Notes: generated by a model not told the origin, from the sequence alone. Counted from the first letter of the stretch, positions 50,901 to 62,290 are shown. The stretch: DNA of 64,000 bases from Acholoe squamosa (GCA_949317995.1 OX439043.1:63772822-63836821); one strand, 5' to 3'. Numbers and translations are program-made.

Positions 50901-51580
50901 AAGGCCCTTCTTCGACCACTGCTAGTGCGGTTACTACTGCGGTTGCTTCTTCGCACACGCAGGTAGCTGTCACTGCGAGTGGGTCTGGAGCACAGCCGAA
51001 GCCTCAGGGTCAGGTACCCCCACCTGGTGCTGTGGTTCATCGGCCTAAGCTGATCCAGACAGTGGAGACCTTCTTCAAGAAGGAGGACAAATTGTCTTGC
51101 AATATCCAGAGCAAACAATTTGAGACGCTACAGCACCATCTGGAAAACCTCCACCTGGACATGTATCGTCGGACCGTGTCGAGCACTCTCCAGTGTATTG
51201 ACGCGATCCAGAAGTCAGAGATCAACCGAATCTCGACTCAGATCAAAGCGGATGTTGCCAAAGATAAGCAGGAAGCTGCTAATCTGCGGCAGGAGGCCCT
51301 ATCCGAGAAGGAAACAGCTTCTCAGATGCTCGACCTAGAACGAGCAACGAACATGAAGAACCAGCAAAAGTTCTTCAAGGTCTTCGGAGTTATCATGGAT
51401 AACTGGGACGGTACACCTGAGCATGCTTTGAAGCTGTTCGAAGCACGCCAAAAGGTGAAACTTACACCTGCTGTCCCCGCATTGGCACCTACGGATGGAA
51501 CTGGTATGAACCCCCCTGTTCAGCCACTGGCTCAACAACCGGGTCCAAACCAGCCACCCGAGGAGAACATGGAACAGTAA
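47903..51580 (+). CDS. ORF3 of element 2: C2H2 zinc-finger protein
   Basis: 1225 residues from ATG 47903 (MAEEAIRLGGGAG); the frame is open a little upstream, but this is the first ATG. A Pro/Ser-rich acidic N-terminus precedes a globular region (about 160-330; MDYHQMAKGLVVHLWFRKAV). A Lys/Arg/Ser-rich tract (about 395-500; RSRRRNKKKVDQRK) holds likely nuclear signals. A second globular region (WRLPPRITCERQEDMEEWLR) leads to C2H2-type fingers near residues 670-735: CPFQRC..FLRHLVEVH, then CAKCTGC..MVRHYVTSH. The tail is Pro-rich with a coiled coil (about 1060-1160). It has no signal peptide or membrane segment, so it is not an envelope. The family is unknown to me; nucleic-acid binding is inferred. 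The same position and fingers recur in element 1 and the old copy. Confidence 0.88.
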   Translation: MAEEAIRLGGGAGASTPPEYGSGSPKSPTYTYDDQQYDADCDQMDQQMNVDQYFSGVDDSDVESFYDASDNSRQVSPERRGVQQQIDVGEPYVAPPSEGLSGEPAGAQSLDRALMPPPPQLPPRLGGSTSFGALGPASPVDRPMHLELPFPDSPEWHDVAGPYDGRMLAISEEMLIPTCYGTPREVDERVVNAIWECAHPQWANTFPESWLMDYHQMAKGLVVHLWFRKAVWDAEMAFRRNTSYRPSYVSDKTGYTGVKADEVSRYIDRDQILLLSTADEYEAAGNAVVDYCPGVPITSQTIEAEEARIGVSPLDRLGVIQDLVVRLLERQYALAHPELVPGPAPVQVTAKMADRMDRLMSPAEAPTLGGAAVVPEKALPDADVSLKTAQSTPTKTEQVKEKAAGGKGKTTPTKGKGKGKRSGTEPSTSTSVDDSTRTRRVSPRSANKKGAKASDVSGNETDASEPGTSTNGRSRRRNKKKVDQRKPEPIEVDVQADNTEAEPAVPTVKVELGVPIVKLHDVMADLSGDAQDAAAQVLAGQQPVVQPVDVPSDPEGEEPVDPVVDVTPTDEQEAAIWANANSNFADFIPLHRGHLKGSKSVWRLPPRITCERQEDMEEWLRKKLSDRKPANMYWIYWEFVKNSPNGLYNYDQKGKLKFALDEYYGEDRKDCPFQRCTQSEGEVEFFIEKDAFLRHLVEVHMHQRPEYVCDREVGKKCAKCTGCVTPRRGDMVRHYVTSHGEGLEAAIDRVMKIHSELYGNLRGLNAEKLASLTPSTKQFAPTVPGTNQKLKARFAQTPGSGKLEYAQEEYDLLNEWRSNKARRRGGAYVTPSGEQVRSRRDYRQGPSVADRKRQASESPSRARSPLEALERQTNGGRKKPHLPSPTGTPSHYGRAPTPRGAQNPTFFGVSGPSGQSARKHAPLNVKDPKQYPAMGPPGPEMQIFDQYGRVKQELPTVGGQAPRPTMSAVVRQRPPAPLLTAKDLRRELSRLPLVQGLPTQGPSSTTASAVTTAVASSHTQVAVTASGSGAQPKPQGQVPPPGAVVHRPKLIQTVETFFKKEDKLSCNIQSKQFETLQHHLENLHLDMYRRTVSSTLQCIDAIQKSEINRISTQIKADVAKDKQEAANLRQEALSEKETASQMLDLERATNMKNQQKFFKVFGVIMDNWDGTPEHALKLFEARQKVKLTPAVPALAPTDGTGMNPPVQPLAQQPGPNQPPEENMEQ

Positions 51581-52962
51581 AAAACTGTTGCATGAAGATC
51601 GGACATAATTGTGTGTCCCGGGGTTCTATTACCCATGCATTGTTGGATAAGAAACCATTTTTTTATCCAACCCGTATTGATTCGGGTACCAAACTGTACC
51701 CTAATCCGGAAACTGAAAACAGAAGGAGAAAACAAACAAGTCACTCTGGAGGAGGAGTACGAATGCTGTAAACACCATAATTGTACTGTGCCACAATGTA
51801 ATGACTGTGCCCATTATAAAATCATGGACAATTTACACTAATATGGACTTTTGAACTACAAACCGGATTTACTACTACACCACTACTATTTGTGAGCTAG
51901 CACTACAGGCATCAGGGTTTAGCTACGCCCATAGAGTCCATCAACAGTCTACAACTGGATCTACTATAACCTCCAGTTAGCTAGCACTACAGGCATCAGG
52001 GTTTAGCTACGCCCATAGAGTCCATCAACAGTCTACAACTGGATCTACTATAACCTCCAGTTAGCTAGCACTACAGGCATCAGGGTTTAGCTACACCCAC
52101 CAACAAGTTTTACTATAGCACTTCAGGCATCAGGGTTCAGCTCGCCCATACCAAGCCATCAGCAGCATCCGACTCCTGTTACATCCTCCAATCATGAAAA
52201 CAAGTAACTTTGTTGATATTATTATATTGTATGTAAAATTGTATTTATAACTATATAATATCTTTTATAAAGATATATTATTATATAAGGGTACCTATAA
52301 ATATACTGGATCTGCGAATCCTAAAAGTTATTTAAGGTAATCCTAGACCTATAACTGTCTATATAGGTCATTCCTGGTCTCAATATATTAAGAGACTATA
52401 ATTCTTCTGTAACTTGTAAATATAAAACACTAAGGTATAAACTGAGCTGCGTCTCAAAAGTATAAATATTTTTCTATAAAATAAGAGAAGGTCCAACGGA
52501 TTTCTCTAAACTTAGTATTGTATTACTCAGGTTAATACCTAATTGTGTTCATATAGTATCAGATTAATTGTCCATATCTGATCATTAATATTTAATTCAC
52601 TCTGTAAAGTAGACAGAGCTGTTAATTTAAAAAGTCGAAAATTTTTTTTCCGGGTTCAATAACCATAATACGATCATTGCTAACAACCACCGGTCCTTTT
52701 CAGGACCCTACTGTTGTCAAAACGTTACTATAAATCTGTGATAATTGTATATTTATCATTTATGGTTGTTATAAGCTAGTGATGGAAATAACATGAACGA
52801 CACTCGATGCTATTATTGTATAATTTTTCAGAAATAGGATAGTCTTATACTATAGCCTATTTCACATCGAGCAAGTGTAATTAATACCCCTTTTTAGTAT
52901 TGTAAACAATCACTTACTAGGTTATTAATACACTGCGGTTTAATTACCCCCAAGTTATTGTC
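51581..52962 (+). other. 3' untranslated region of element 2, with 84-bp repeats
   Basis: No coding. An 84-bp unit starting AGCTAGCACTACAGGCATCA begins at 51895 and 51979, with a partial third at 52063 that degrades by about 52160. The remainder is A/T-rich. A hairpin GGTCCTTTTCAGGACC lies near 52690. Confidence 0.8.
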
Positions 52963-52974
52963 TAAGGGGGGCAG
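52963..52974 (+). other. Polypurine tract of element 2
   Basis: AAGGGGGGCAG directly precedes the TGTAGG start of the right LTR. It is the expected primer for plus-strand DNA. Confidence 0.7.
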
Positions 52975-53392
52975 TGTAGGGGTATGGTATTTTACACTTT
53001 AACGTTCATGCACCCGTGAGACTCAGACCTAGGTCCTTCGGGTGTGGTGGGGGAATCCGGATGGCAGGTGGCAGCACCTGCCTCTGGGTTCGTATCCACT
53101 ACACCAGGGGGCCTACCACTCGTCCGCCACACGTCACGTGGCCGGTCTGAGTTTCGCGGGCTTTTCCCCTATATAAGGCTGGTCCTAGCCCTAGGTTCCT
53201 CAGTAGTGGTTTACCCACTGCTCAACCAGGTTGTTACCCGAAAGGGTAACCGAATGCACTAGCAGCATGTAGTCCTCTGAGGCTGTGATCGTATGTAACG
53301 CAAGCTCTGAAATAAAAGCTCGGTTGCCTACCCGGAAACTTTTCTCTCTCTTCGTTATGATTTAATCTAACTTAACGAGACGAACCACTACA
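52975..53392 (+). repeat. Element 2 right LTR
   Basis: 418 bases, no difference from the left LTR seen by eye. It is followed by TAAG, the right target duplication, and then the older Gypsy copy resumes. Confidence 0.95.
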
Positions 53393-53397
53393 TAAGC

Positions 53398-55366
53398 ATG
53401 AAGCAGATTTATAAGTTATTAGAACTTCGAGATCATTGTATCTTGAAAATCGAAGATATAATGAATTTGATGAAAGACAGCAATCAAGACTTATTCCTGA
53501 AGCAGCAAGAATTATGTCTCGAGAGTGCTAACTTAACTAAAAGAAAACATGCTTTGGACACATACGTGTCAGGTATAGAGAATCATACAACGACAGGAAA
53601 GATAAGTGTTGACGATGAAAATGGAAATGAACATAATGGATCATTTGAAACTGACACTAGTGCATCGGTGACGCAATTGGATTTGAAGTATCAGCAAGAA
53701 ATACTAGATAAGTAGATATCTTCAAATACCACTTTTATAAAGGGCACAGCCCGCATAGTGACTTCAACACCAGCTGAAGCATTAAAGAAACCAGACCGAT
53801 ATGACCCTTTTGTTAATAACATTGCTGAGGCTCATGTCTGAAATGCTGGTGTTTATGACCCCACGCTGAAATCTGGTGGGGGTGGAGTTGAGAAATGCCA
53901 AATAAGATTTAGCGTGGCTGGTGTGACTTTGGGAGAAGACGAAGGCACCGGTACCGAGTGCAATCGAACCGTGGATACCCCTTCTGCAGACGAAGAAGGG
54001 CACTTCGAGTTGTCTTATGACAACGATTACGTACATGAGCCTGAACCTTTAGGCACTGGGAACCAGGGTGCAACTGGGGGCACTCTAGCCGGTGCCATGG
54101 GTGGACCACCACCTATCCCACAGGGAGCTGGCGGCGCTATCGGTGGAACTTGGAGACGTAGATCTTGAAGCAGTGTGTTAGAAGATATACTGAATCGTTC
54201 GGCCAATACTTCAAACACTGCGCACAGTGAAGAGACTATTAGAGAATGGAGTGTTAGCCAAAGCCAGAAATAGGTATGCACTAATAACGCTGCTAGACGG
54301 CAGGCTATAGTTCCTAAGGTGTATGAAGGTGTAAAGACCTGGAAAGAATGGTTTTCTAATTTCACTGATGACATGGGATGTAATGCATGGACCCCCGAGG
54401 AAGCCCTTCCACATTTGATCCGCTCCTTGAAGCATGGTCCAGGAAGGATCGCGGTTGAAAAATGGAATAAAGTATACAACGAGAGAAGGTCTTTCCAACA
54501 GTTAGTTGAGACCGCCAGCATCTTGTTGTATAACCTAGTGAGTGAAGACCCCTTTATGCTTTTTAAGAAATGAACCCAAAAACACAAGAGTCATTTCGAG
54601 CTTATGGGTACGAGTTACAATCTGTACTGCAACAGGCTCATCCAGGCACTAATCCCTCTGACACGTATTTCCTAAATGACCTGTTACCCCAATTTGTGCA
54701 GGGACTTCGTAATGAGGATCAACAACAAGCAGCATTGGATGCTTGGAAGGGTAGAAATCCTACCTTGATGGACCAGTTCGAGGGAATTGAGTGTTGGGCT
54801 GTAAAGAAAACCCTCATGGCAGGGAAAGTAGAGATGAAAACCTCAACCAAGAAAGTGCAAGTACGAATACTACTCCCATGTCGGGGATACATCAATTGAC
54901 TCTTCCCGACATGGAAGACAATGATTTCGAAATCATTGAGATTGAAGATGAGGATGGAAGCATTTCCGCTGTACAAGTTAAAAAGGATGTAAAAAGAAAG
55001 TATATTCCTCGAAGAATATACAACAAGAATAACAATGGAACTCGAAGGGAGAAACGACCCGTCTCTGACACTCAAACTGTAGAAACGGCTATAAGCCACA
55101 CTTTGAGGCCACCCATAACTAGGGCCCCTGCCTTGCCTGAACCTTCGGCAATTCAAGGTATTCAACCTTTAGACATGAAGAAAATGATGGAAGATTTGAT
55201 GAAGACTTTTGCAGAAACTGTGTACACTCGAAAGAGGGTGGATAGAACCAGACTGAGTTGCTACCGCTGCCAGGAAATGGGGCATTATGCCCATGAGTGT
55301 ACAGCCCGGAAACCTGTGTTGACTAAAGTGAATGTGGTAGACGAGACAGTAGAGGAGGAAAACTAA
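53398..55366 (+). pseudogene. gag: Old Gypsy copy: Gag remainder
   Basis: 53398-53715 encodes coiled coil (IYKLLELRDHCILKIEDI). 54319-54573 and 54570-54899 encode the Gag core in different frames (TWKEWFSNFTDDMGCNAWTP; ESFRAYGYELQSVLQQAHPG). 54791-55366 holds the CCHC knuckle (CYRCQEMGHYAHEC) and ends EEEN before TAA. Several stops and frame changes make it non-functional. The gag end still carries GGAAAAC before the stop. Confidence 0.85.
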
Positions 55367-55399
55367 GGAGGGTCACATCTGTGGCAAAGGATGTGATCC
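55357..55399 (+). promoter_or_regulatory. Predicted -1 frameshift signal, old Gypsy copy
   Basis: GGAAAAC at 55357-55363, TAA stop at 55364, a 6-nt spacer, then GGGTCACATC (55370-55379) pairs with GATGTGATCC (55390-55399) over 10 pairs including one G-U, around a 10-nt loop. The protease frame is -1 to gag. It is the third independent stem with the same geometry in the window. Confidence 0.75.
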
Positions 55400-56478
55400 A
55401 TGATGCGAAAATCTGCCAAAATACCACCACTGGTGAGTCTGGGGTAGTTCGAGAGTCAGTACCTTCCGGGGGACTGGTAAGTGGGAAGGATCCTTCCACC
55501 CCAGTTCGGGCCGGGGGCTTCAACGGGGTAGGGACAAGGGAGAGTCAGAACCTGAGGGAGCAATCCTGCATCGAAGATGAGGGAGGTTGGGTTAAAGAGT
55601 TGGCGTGTGTGAGTGCGGCACACCTCCCCCTGAACCATCCATGTGTAACTTTTTTAAAAGGTTTTGGATGGGAGATCGGTGACTCTAAAGAAAATCTCTG
55701 ATTTGCTCAGAACTCCTCTCCTTTAGGAGGGAAGGTACGTCGCTGTATCGGCGAAGGGGCGGACTGGGGAATTTTTGATAGACACTGGTGCCAGCCATTC
55801 ATGTGTCTCGAGAAAATTCCTCAGCCCGGTGTCTGGCAACCATGAAACAGTACTGGTTGGTGTTAATGCTTACATGGCTGACAGTACCCTGGTGGAGACT
55901 TTTGGTAAGACGTTCATTCAGATTTGAATGGGGGGGTACAAATACATCATGAGCCCTACCATTGCCGAGATAAGTGACGATGGAATTATTGGGTTGGATT
56001 TTGCAAGTTTGTATGGTGCTGTTTTGGACCCCAGATTTGGGATGTTAAAGATCCGGCAACCATACAATTGCGAGATTCCATGTATACTGAGACATGTGTC
56101 CTCAGTAGCCACCGTGGTACAGACTGTGAGAATACCAGCCGGCATGGCCTGTGATGTGTTGTGTTCCTCGAATAATGCATTTCGAGGTTCGAATGCTGTA
56201 TTTGAACCTCATCATGAGGAACTATCTAGTCTACATCTAGAATCTGTAGATACTTTAGTAGGGAACGGACCTGGACAGTAGTCCCAGTTATGAATAGAGG
56301 TCAAACCCCTATCTATTTAAAGAAAAATGAGAGAATTGGAGAAATGTATCTAACCGAATACGTTTCAGAAGGCAAGTTTCGAACCGATCTCCCTGAATAT
56401 GCAGTTCGAGGATTACCTGACGACATGAAGAAGTTAGTAGAAGAGTCTTCTTTGACGAAGAAGTCAGAGAAGGAATGA
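55367..56478 (+). pseudogene. pro: Old Gypsy copy: protease region
   Basis: The frame opens after the frameshift signal (GKDPSTPVRAGG) to a stop near 55701. The retropepsin motif LIDTGASHSC lies near 55780 in another frame, and DDGIIGLDFASLYG near 55978. The last piece ends KKSEKE at a TGA (56476-56478), exactly where the element 2 protease frame ends. Multiple breaks. Confidence 0.8.
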
Positions 56479-59400
56479 CTTCGGACATTATTAGTTACCT
56501 ATTTAGATGCCTTTGGGAAGCCTGGAGGTTCAGTCGCTCTGACTAGCAGGGTATTACACACTATTGACACTTGCAATGCTAAACCATTTAAGATACCTTA
56601 TCGAAGATTGCCTTTGAAAAAGAAGTTAAAGGCTGAGAAGCAAATCTTGGATAAGCTGGAAAATGGAGTGATTGTGCCTAGCACAAGTCCTTGGTCCCGT
56701 TCAGTATGCATGACTACGAAGAAGGATGGAGCCATTCGATTCTGCGTAGACTAGCGAAAGTTAACTGGTCTAACTAAAAAGAATTCTTATCCTTTACCTA
56801 GGATAGACGAGACATTAGACTTGCTTGGGGGGAATAAATACTTTTGTACTTGGGATCTTCAATTTGGGTATTGGCAAATTGGAATGGACCCGAAAGACAT
56901 GGAAAAGACAGCCTTTTCGAGTCATATGGGTTTATAATGTGTTACCCTTTGGGCTGTGCAATGCACCAGCCACTTTCCAAGCTATTATGGAAGATATGCT
57001 AAGTGATTTTCTGTGGAAGAGTTGCCTGGTATATCTCGATGATGTAGTAGTATTTGGAAAGACTTTCAAGGACTGCGCCTACAGCCTCGAGTTAGTCGTA
57101 AAACAGATGCTTGCTAATTGCTTGAAGTTAAAGGCTAAGGAATGTAATCTGTTTAAAACATCCTTTACTTACCTTGGTCATATAATTACTCCTGACGGTG
57201 TAAGGGCCGACCCTGAAAAACTTTGAACTGTATCTGAATGGCAGAAACCTATAAATACGAAGGAAATTAGGTCCTTCCTAGGTTTCTGCTCATATTATCG
57301 AGACTTCATCCCAAATTATTCAAGAGTGAGTTATCCCTTGAAGATATTGGCACCTTGGACTCCAGGTAGGGCAAAGGAACGCTTCCCCTGGGGTGATGCA
57401 CAAGACGTAGCCTTAGAGCAAATAAAACAATTGTTTGCTAATACGCCGGATGTGAATTATCCCACAGCAGAGGATCATTTCATATTGGATACGGACACTA
57501 GCAATGATAGCATTGGTGCGGCTCTATTTTAGGTCCAGGGTGGAAACTATTGCAACACTAAACAAGAGTTGCTGGCTGTGGTGGTGTATACTAAAAAGTT
57601 TCGGCATTTCCTATTGGGTACTGATTTTACACTGCGTACCGATCATTCCTCCTTGAAGTGGCTCCTTAACTTCAAGGATGCAAAAGGGATGATTGGTCAT
57701 TGGCTGGCACATTTGTCAGAATTTGGGTTGGAGCATTGCCAGATCCAACATCAAGCAGGTTCGAAGCATACTAATGCGGATGCCCTGTCCCAAAGGCCTA
57801 TTAGAAAATGCCAGAAGATTGACTGTGATGATTGTGGAGCTCACAATGCTGTAGTTGCTGGAGTTTGAAGCAAGCAGTTCAAACCCCTATCATATGCTTG
57901 TATGGAAAGTGTTGTCAAAGTGGCCAGGCGAGACCATCCAACAGTTCCAACAAGCTGATCCTGCAATTCAAAGAGTGATTTTGTTTCTGAAACGAAATGC
58001 TAGGCCTGAGCGACCTGCATTATCCCACGAAGACAGGGAAACCCATAAGTTGTTGGCTCAGTGGACCTAGCTGGAGGTTCGAGATGGGTTGCTTTGTCGA
58101 TGGAAAACCTGCCCTACTATGGAAAAGGTTTTGCAGATAGTGATACCTATGGCACTAAGACGTGATATTATGTTCCATTGTCATGGGCATAAGACTAGCG
58201 GACACTTCGGGAAGAAGAGAACTTTGGAACGTCTTGTGCATAGATATTACTGGCGGGGCATGCACAGCGACATCACGAGATGGGTAATGACTTGTCCTGA
58301 ATGCAGGAAAAATAAACCTGGTCCTGGAATGGGAAAAATGCCATTAATGCAAGAATTATTTGGTGTCAGGTTTGCTCAAGTAGCAGTCAATATCTTCAGT
58401 GGAATTGAACCTACTCCCCCTGGAAACACTTTTATGATGGTGTTGACCGATTATTACACCTTACCTGATCACAAGTCTGCCACTTGTGCAAGTGCTTTCA
58501 TGAGAAGATGGGTCTGACACTTAGGGGCTCCATTGATGATGCATAGCGATCAAAGGAGAGAGTTCGAATCTAACTTGTGATAAGAAATGTGTCATTATTT
58601 AGCAATTTGTAAAACTCAAAGTAATCCATACAGGCCTCAGTATGATGCACAATTAGAAAGATTTATACATTGATACAAGTCCTAAAACCCTTGGTGAATT
58701 CTTACCAGGATGATTTGAATGAACAATGTGACTTTGTAGTACATGCTTATAATAGTACTGTACATTCCGCGACAAACTGCTCCCCAAATTTATTGGTATT
58801 TGGAAAGGACATTATAATGCCCGCGGACCTAGTATATGGAGTTATTGGGGTAAGTCCTGAAGCCCCATGCACGGTAATGTTTGTGGAGTCTCTTAGAGAT
58901 CAGTTTAAGAGAGCATATGAGATAGTTCGAAATGAGTTATTAAAGAATGCTCAATGGCAGAAAATTGGATATGATACCAATTTAAAAATGAGACACTTCA
59001 GTGTTGGTGATAGAGTATTCAGAATTCACGTACCTCTAAGGTTTAAAAAACTAGTTTCTAGCTGGGATGGCCCCTATGTGGTCACCCGGATTATATCAGA
59101 AAGTATGCTAATGCTTATGAGTTTGGCTACTGGCAGAATGAACAAGTCCAATGTGTGTAGATTGAGGAGATGGAGAGGGCGTGATGCTGCTGATGCCGAA
59201 TGTGTGGAGATTTCGAAGAGACTGAATGAAGAAAAAGACGAAATATTAGTGAAAACTAATGAATTGGTAAGGAAATCAATTGGTAAGGAAATCAAAGGAG
59301 AAGGCCCCAAAGCGTAAGAGGGGTCGACCCTGTAAGAGGATTAGTCACACTAAGCCTAAAAGAGGACAACCTAAGAAATTTGACAGCGACACAAATTTAA

Positions 59401-59560
59401 AATCTAATCGTGATGGAATTGTCTTGGCAGAACGCAGAATCCGGGGTAGGGGGAAAAAGTTGGCATCTTCCACTAAACCTTCCCATGATACTGGGTTGAA
59501 AATTCAAGGTAGAGAGGTGAGACGTAGTCCCAGAATTGCGGGGAGGACTGCAGTTACTTA
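56479..59560 (+). pseudogene. pol: Old Gypsy copy: RT-RNase H-integrase, broken
   Basis: RT starts in the same frame after the TGA and keeps YRRLPLKKK. A TAG interrupts FCVD/RKL near 56752, and YLDD is at about 57031-57042. Deletions remove part of RNase H (before GGNYCNTKQELLAVVVYTKK). Integrase keeps HHCC (HGHKTSGHFGKKR to CPECRKNK), but the first catalytic Asp is Asn (QVAVNIFSG) and seven residues are missing after DYYT relative to element 2. Further stops follow near 58515 and 58580. The end (RSPRIAGRTAVT) matches element 2. It cannot be active. Confidence 0.88.
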
Positions 59561-59940
59561 ATGTTCCGAAATCACAATGAGTGTATAGTCCTGTTTAAAT
59601 GTATTGTTATGTGTTTGGAGGTTGAGATACCTTGAGTATGATTTGAAACACGGCCACATCATGTATAATCACCCTGTTTATGGTCCCTGTGGGTGGCAGA
59701 CAGCTAAGCTGATGTGTATGCTTGATGCTACATGTTCTTCTGTCAAACTCCCGATGATATAAACAGAGAAGGAGGTTGTCCCACCAACGGCCTATGGAGA
59801 AAACAAACCTCAAACCTTGGTTATCTGGGATGGTTTGAATGCCTGCCACAAGGGGGAAGAATGGTGCTAGTGAGCCGGGAATCGGGAGTGGCACAGTGCA
59901 TTCACGCATGCACATTGGATTCGCTTTGCTTTTTGTGACC
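59561..59940. other. Non-coding gap between pol and ORF3 relic of the old Gypsy copy
   Basis: About 380 bases equivalent to the promoter-like gap in element 2. No convincing open frame; CACGCATGCACATTGG near 59903 recalls the CATGCGCA word of element 2. Confidence 0.4.
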
Positions 59941-62290
59941 CTAATATTACTCACAGCACGCGAATCGTCTTACAAGGGTAAGATGTGCCGCTGTTTTCTC
60001 CACGTAAGAAAGCCTTAGGAATACCCAATATGTCTGAAACCCATACACATCCTTAGTGTTAAACAAGGAGGAAAAGACTCCCGAACAGCCTGGGCCCAAA
60101 ATAGGGCTCAGTCGGAGGTGGTGGTGACCATAACAGCCAATCCTGAGGGGCAATCCACGCCACTCCGAACTCCCGATGAAGCGCCTCCAATTCCCGCTGT
60201 GGAACTAATGGACATCTCGGAAAACGAACAAACCCTTCCTGAAACGACCTCAAGCACCATGAGTATTCCTGTGGGTGTAGAACTGATCGCTCCAGCAACC
60301 CAAACATTGAATGTGCCTGAGGGAAAATAGCATTCCATGATAATCGAAGTTCCCGTAACTCTTCCCAACCGACTTCCAGCTGTCGAATACGTAAATGTGA
60401 CCAAAGGATTTATCCGGACGGCCACTGGCAAGAATAGATACTGCCCACCGCATTATCTAGGACTGAAGGGTGAGCCACTGCAGCTCCTCCCCTATGACTT
60501 ACAAACTCGAATCTGTCGAGGCTGCACTAACTATGGAGTCTCTGACGTTACCAACATCTGGTTCGAGAATTATTTTGGACTAGCTGAAGCAATGTGATGG
60601 TCTAGTCGCCATCATAGATGCCATTGCATCCGATCACAGACTACCTGCCCCATACTGTATGGTCTAGTAGGATTCGAGGAGCGCCAAGTGTCCGCTCACC
60701 AAAAGTCCTGCTGCCTCAAAACGACGAAGGAACAAACCTATGCGTTCATGACTGAGTCACAAAAGAATTCGCCAGTGAGAGATGAGGAGGATGCTCTACT
60801 AGCAGACCCTGAAGTCGGGAAGGAAGAGCAGAGGATGAAAAATGAGACAGCTCGAGACGGGGACGCCGCTGCCAAGGTCCCTGACGCTGCTTTGAGCATG
60901 GAAGGTGGAGCTTGTTACTCCACCAGAGTGACCATGGCTCAGACTCCGAAAGAGATGACCCTGGAGGAATTGAATGCTCGCCAGGAAGAGATAGACAAAG
61001 AAAGAAAGCAGCTTATGAAGCGAAAAACTAAAATTCGGAAAGAAGTCGAGAAGGCTGTCAAAGAATCTAAGGATAAAAGTGAAACCAAGGGGTAGACGAA
61101 CCGTCGTAAAAAGAGGGTGACTGAGGAAAAAGGAGAGGATAGTGATGATTCTGTGGCCGAAGTTCTAGAGGCCTACTCCGAGGTGGTAAAACCGCTAGAA
61201 GAGATGACTCCCCATCCACAGCCAGAAGTACTAGATCGAGGACTACTCGAAAAAGTACTCCCCTTGCTCCTGAACTTGCAGCAGCACAGCAGCTGAGGAG
61301 GAGGAGGAGGCTAATGACAATAATGGAAATGGAGATCGAGATCAGGAGTTGGCGGAAATGAGCCGACAATTGCTGGAAAACATTGACTCTCTCGAGGAAC
61401 CACTGAAGGACGCCCCTGATGAGTTTAGTCTGAACAAATGAGTGAACGCCCGAACTGGCTTCCCCGATTACACCCTGAGTGACATGGACAAGACACCTAA
61501 GTCTTACTCTGGGTTCGAGCACCGTACGAAGCTGCAGTATGCTGCTTCAAACTGCACACCTGAAAACCCGACCTACCCGATCAAGATCTGTATTAATAAG
61601 TCAGAGAAAGAGAGGGTTTGGCCTAGCAAAGATGTGGCCGAATGGCCCAGCATCTGGCTCAAGTCCATGGTCTCAAAGCCAGTGACACCAGATTAAAATT
61701 CCTGAAGCTCCACAAGCATCTCATGACCAAATGGGAGGAGATGAGTGGGGAAGAGAGGAGTAAGATCACTCTCAAGACTGACCACTTTTGCCATGCCATC
61801 GAGGGGAAGCAGGATGCCGACTTCCTTAAGAACATTAAGTCGCATCGATTTGACATGTCTGCAGAAATGTAATGGTGTGTCAAAGTTCAGAGAAAGGATC
61901 CTGATGCCCTCAACCGTAATGGCAAGCCAAGACCCCACCCTGGTACTGATCCTCGATCTCGGGATACTAAACGACCGAGGTCTGAGTCCCAGTCACCAGC
62001 CCCCGCACCTGACCACAAGCGGAAATCTTCCAATCCCAGCAAGATCTTGGGAACTGTGGTACAAGATCCATCTAGCATGGAACAAGTTTCACCTTTGGAC
62101 TCGAGTGCATATCGACCCCTTGGGCAACCACCAACAGGTAACTTTCAGACCTGGTTTGAGGGGCGGAACATATTGTCCCATTCTGATTGGATGAGAGGCG
62201 ATGTTGATACGACTTCAAGGTATCAAGCTACACATGCGGAGGATGCTTTGCTCCAAAAGCTTAACCTTTTTGTGCCCAGAATTATTTGAA
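59941..62290 (+). pseudogene. Old Gypsy copy: ORF3 (zinc-finger protein) relic
   Basis: Broken coding pieces in several frames: 60118-60330 (acidic, Pro-rich), 60337-60597 (LPNRLPAVEYVNVTKGFIRT, with CRGC), 60688-61095 (charged, coiled coil KERKQLMKRKTKIRKEV), 61442-61872 with a finger-like pattern split by a frame change (CTPENPTYPIKIC in one frame, HLAQVHG in the next), and 62047-62290 (Ser/Pro-rich tail). Position and finger type correspond to ORF3 of element 2. The overall similarity is weak to my eye. Confidence 0.6.

Larger units (their letters stand above)
39915..53392 (+). mobile_element. Ty3/Gypsy LTR retrotransposon, element 2 (complete, very young)
   Basis: A 13.5-kb element with 418-bp LTRs (starting TGTAGG, ending CTACA) that look identical by eye, flanked by TAAG on both sides (39911-39914 and 53393-53396). 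It sits inside the gag of an older relative whose two halves flank it. The order is primer site, Gag, -1 frameshift signal, protease, RT-RNase H-integrase, a 550-base gap with promoter-like motifs, a separate zinc-finger ORF3, a 1.4-kb untranslated region with 84-bp repeats, and a purine tract. One frame break lies between protease and RT. Confidence 0.95.
53393..62290 (+). mobile_element. Old, broken Ty3/Gypsy copy, right part (relative of element 2)
   Basis: Continuation of the copy interrupted by element 2. The order is Gag remainder, frameshift signal, protease, RT, RNase H, integrase and a zinc-finger ORF3 relic, all with stops and frame changes. Its protein motifs are close to element 2 throughout (same knuckle, protease, LHTIDT, YPLPRIDET, RSPR end), so it is the same lineage. 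No right LTR was recognised before 62993. Confidence 0.85.

Noticed and set aside
47903..51580. Envelope protein in the third ORF of element 2
   Set aside because: No signal peptide, membrane segment or fusion-peptide-like stretch; zinc fingers and basic tracts argue for a nuclear or RNA-bound protein.
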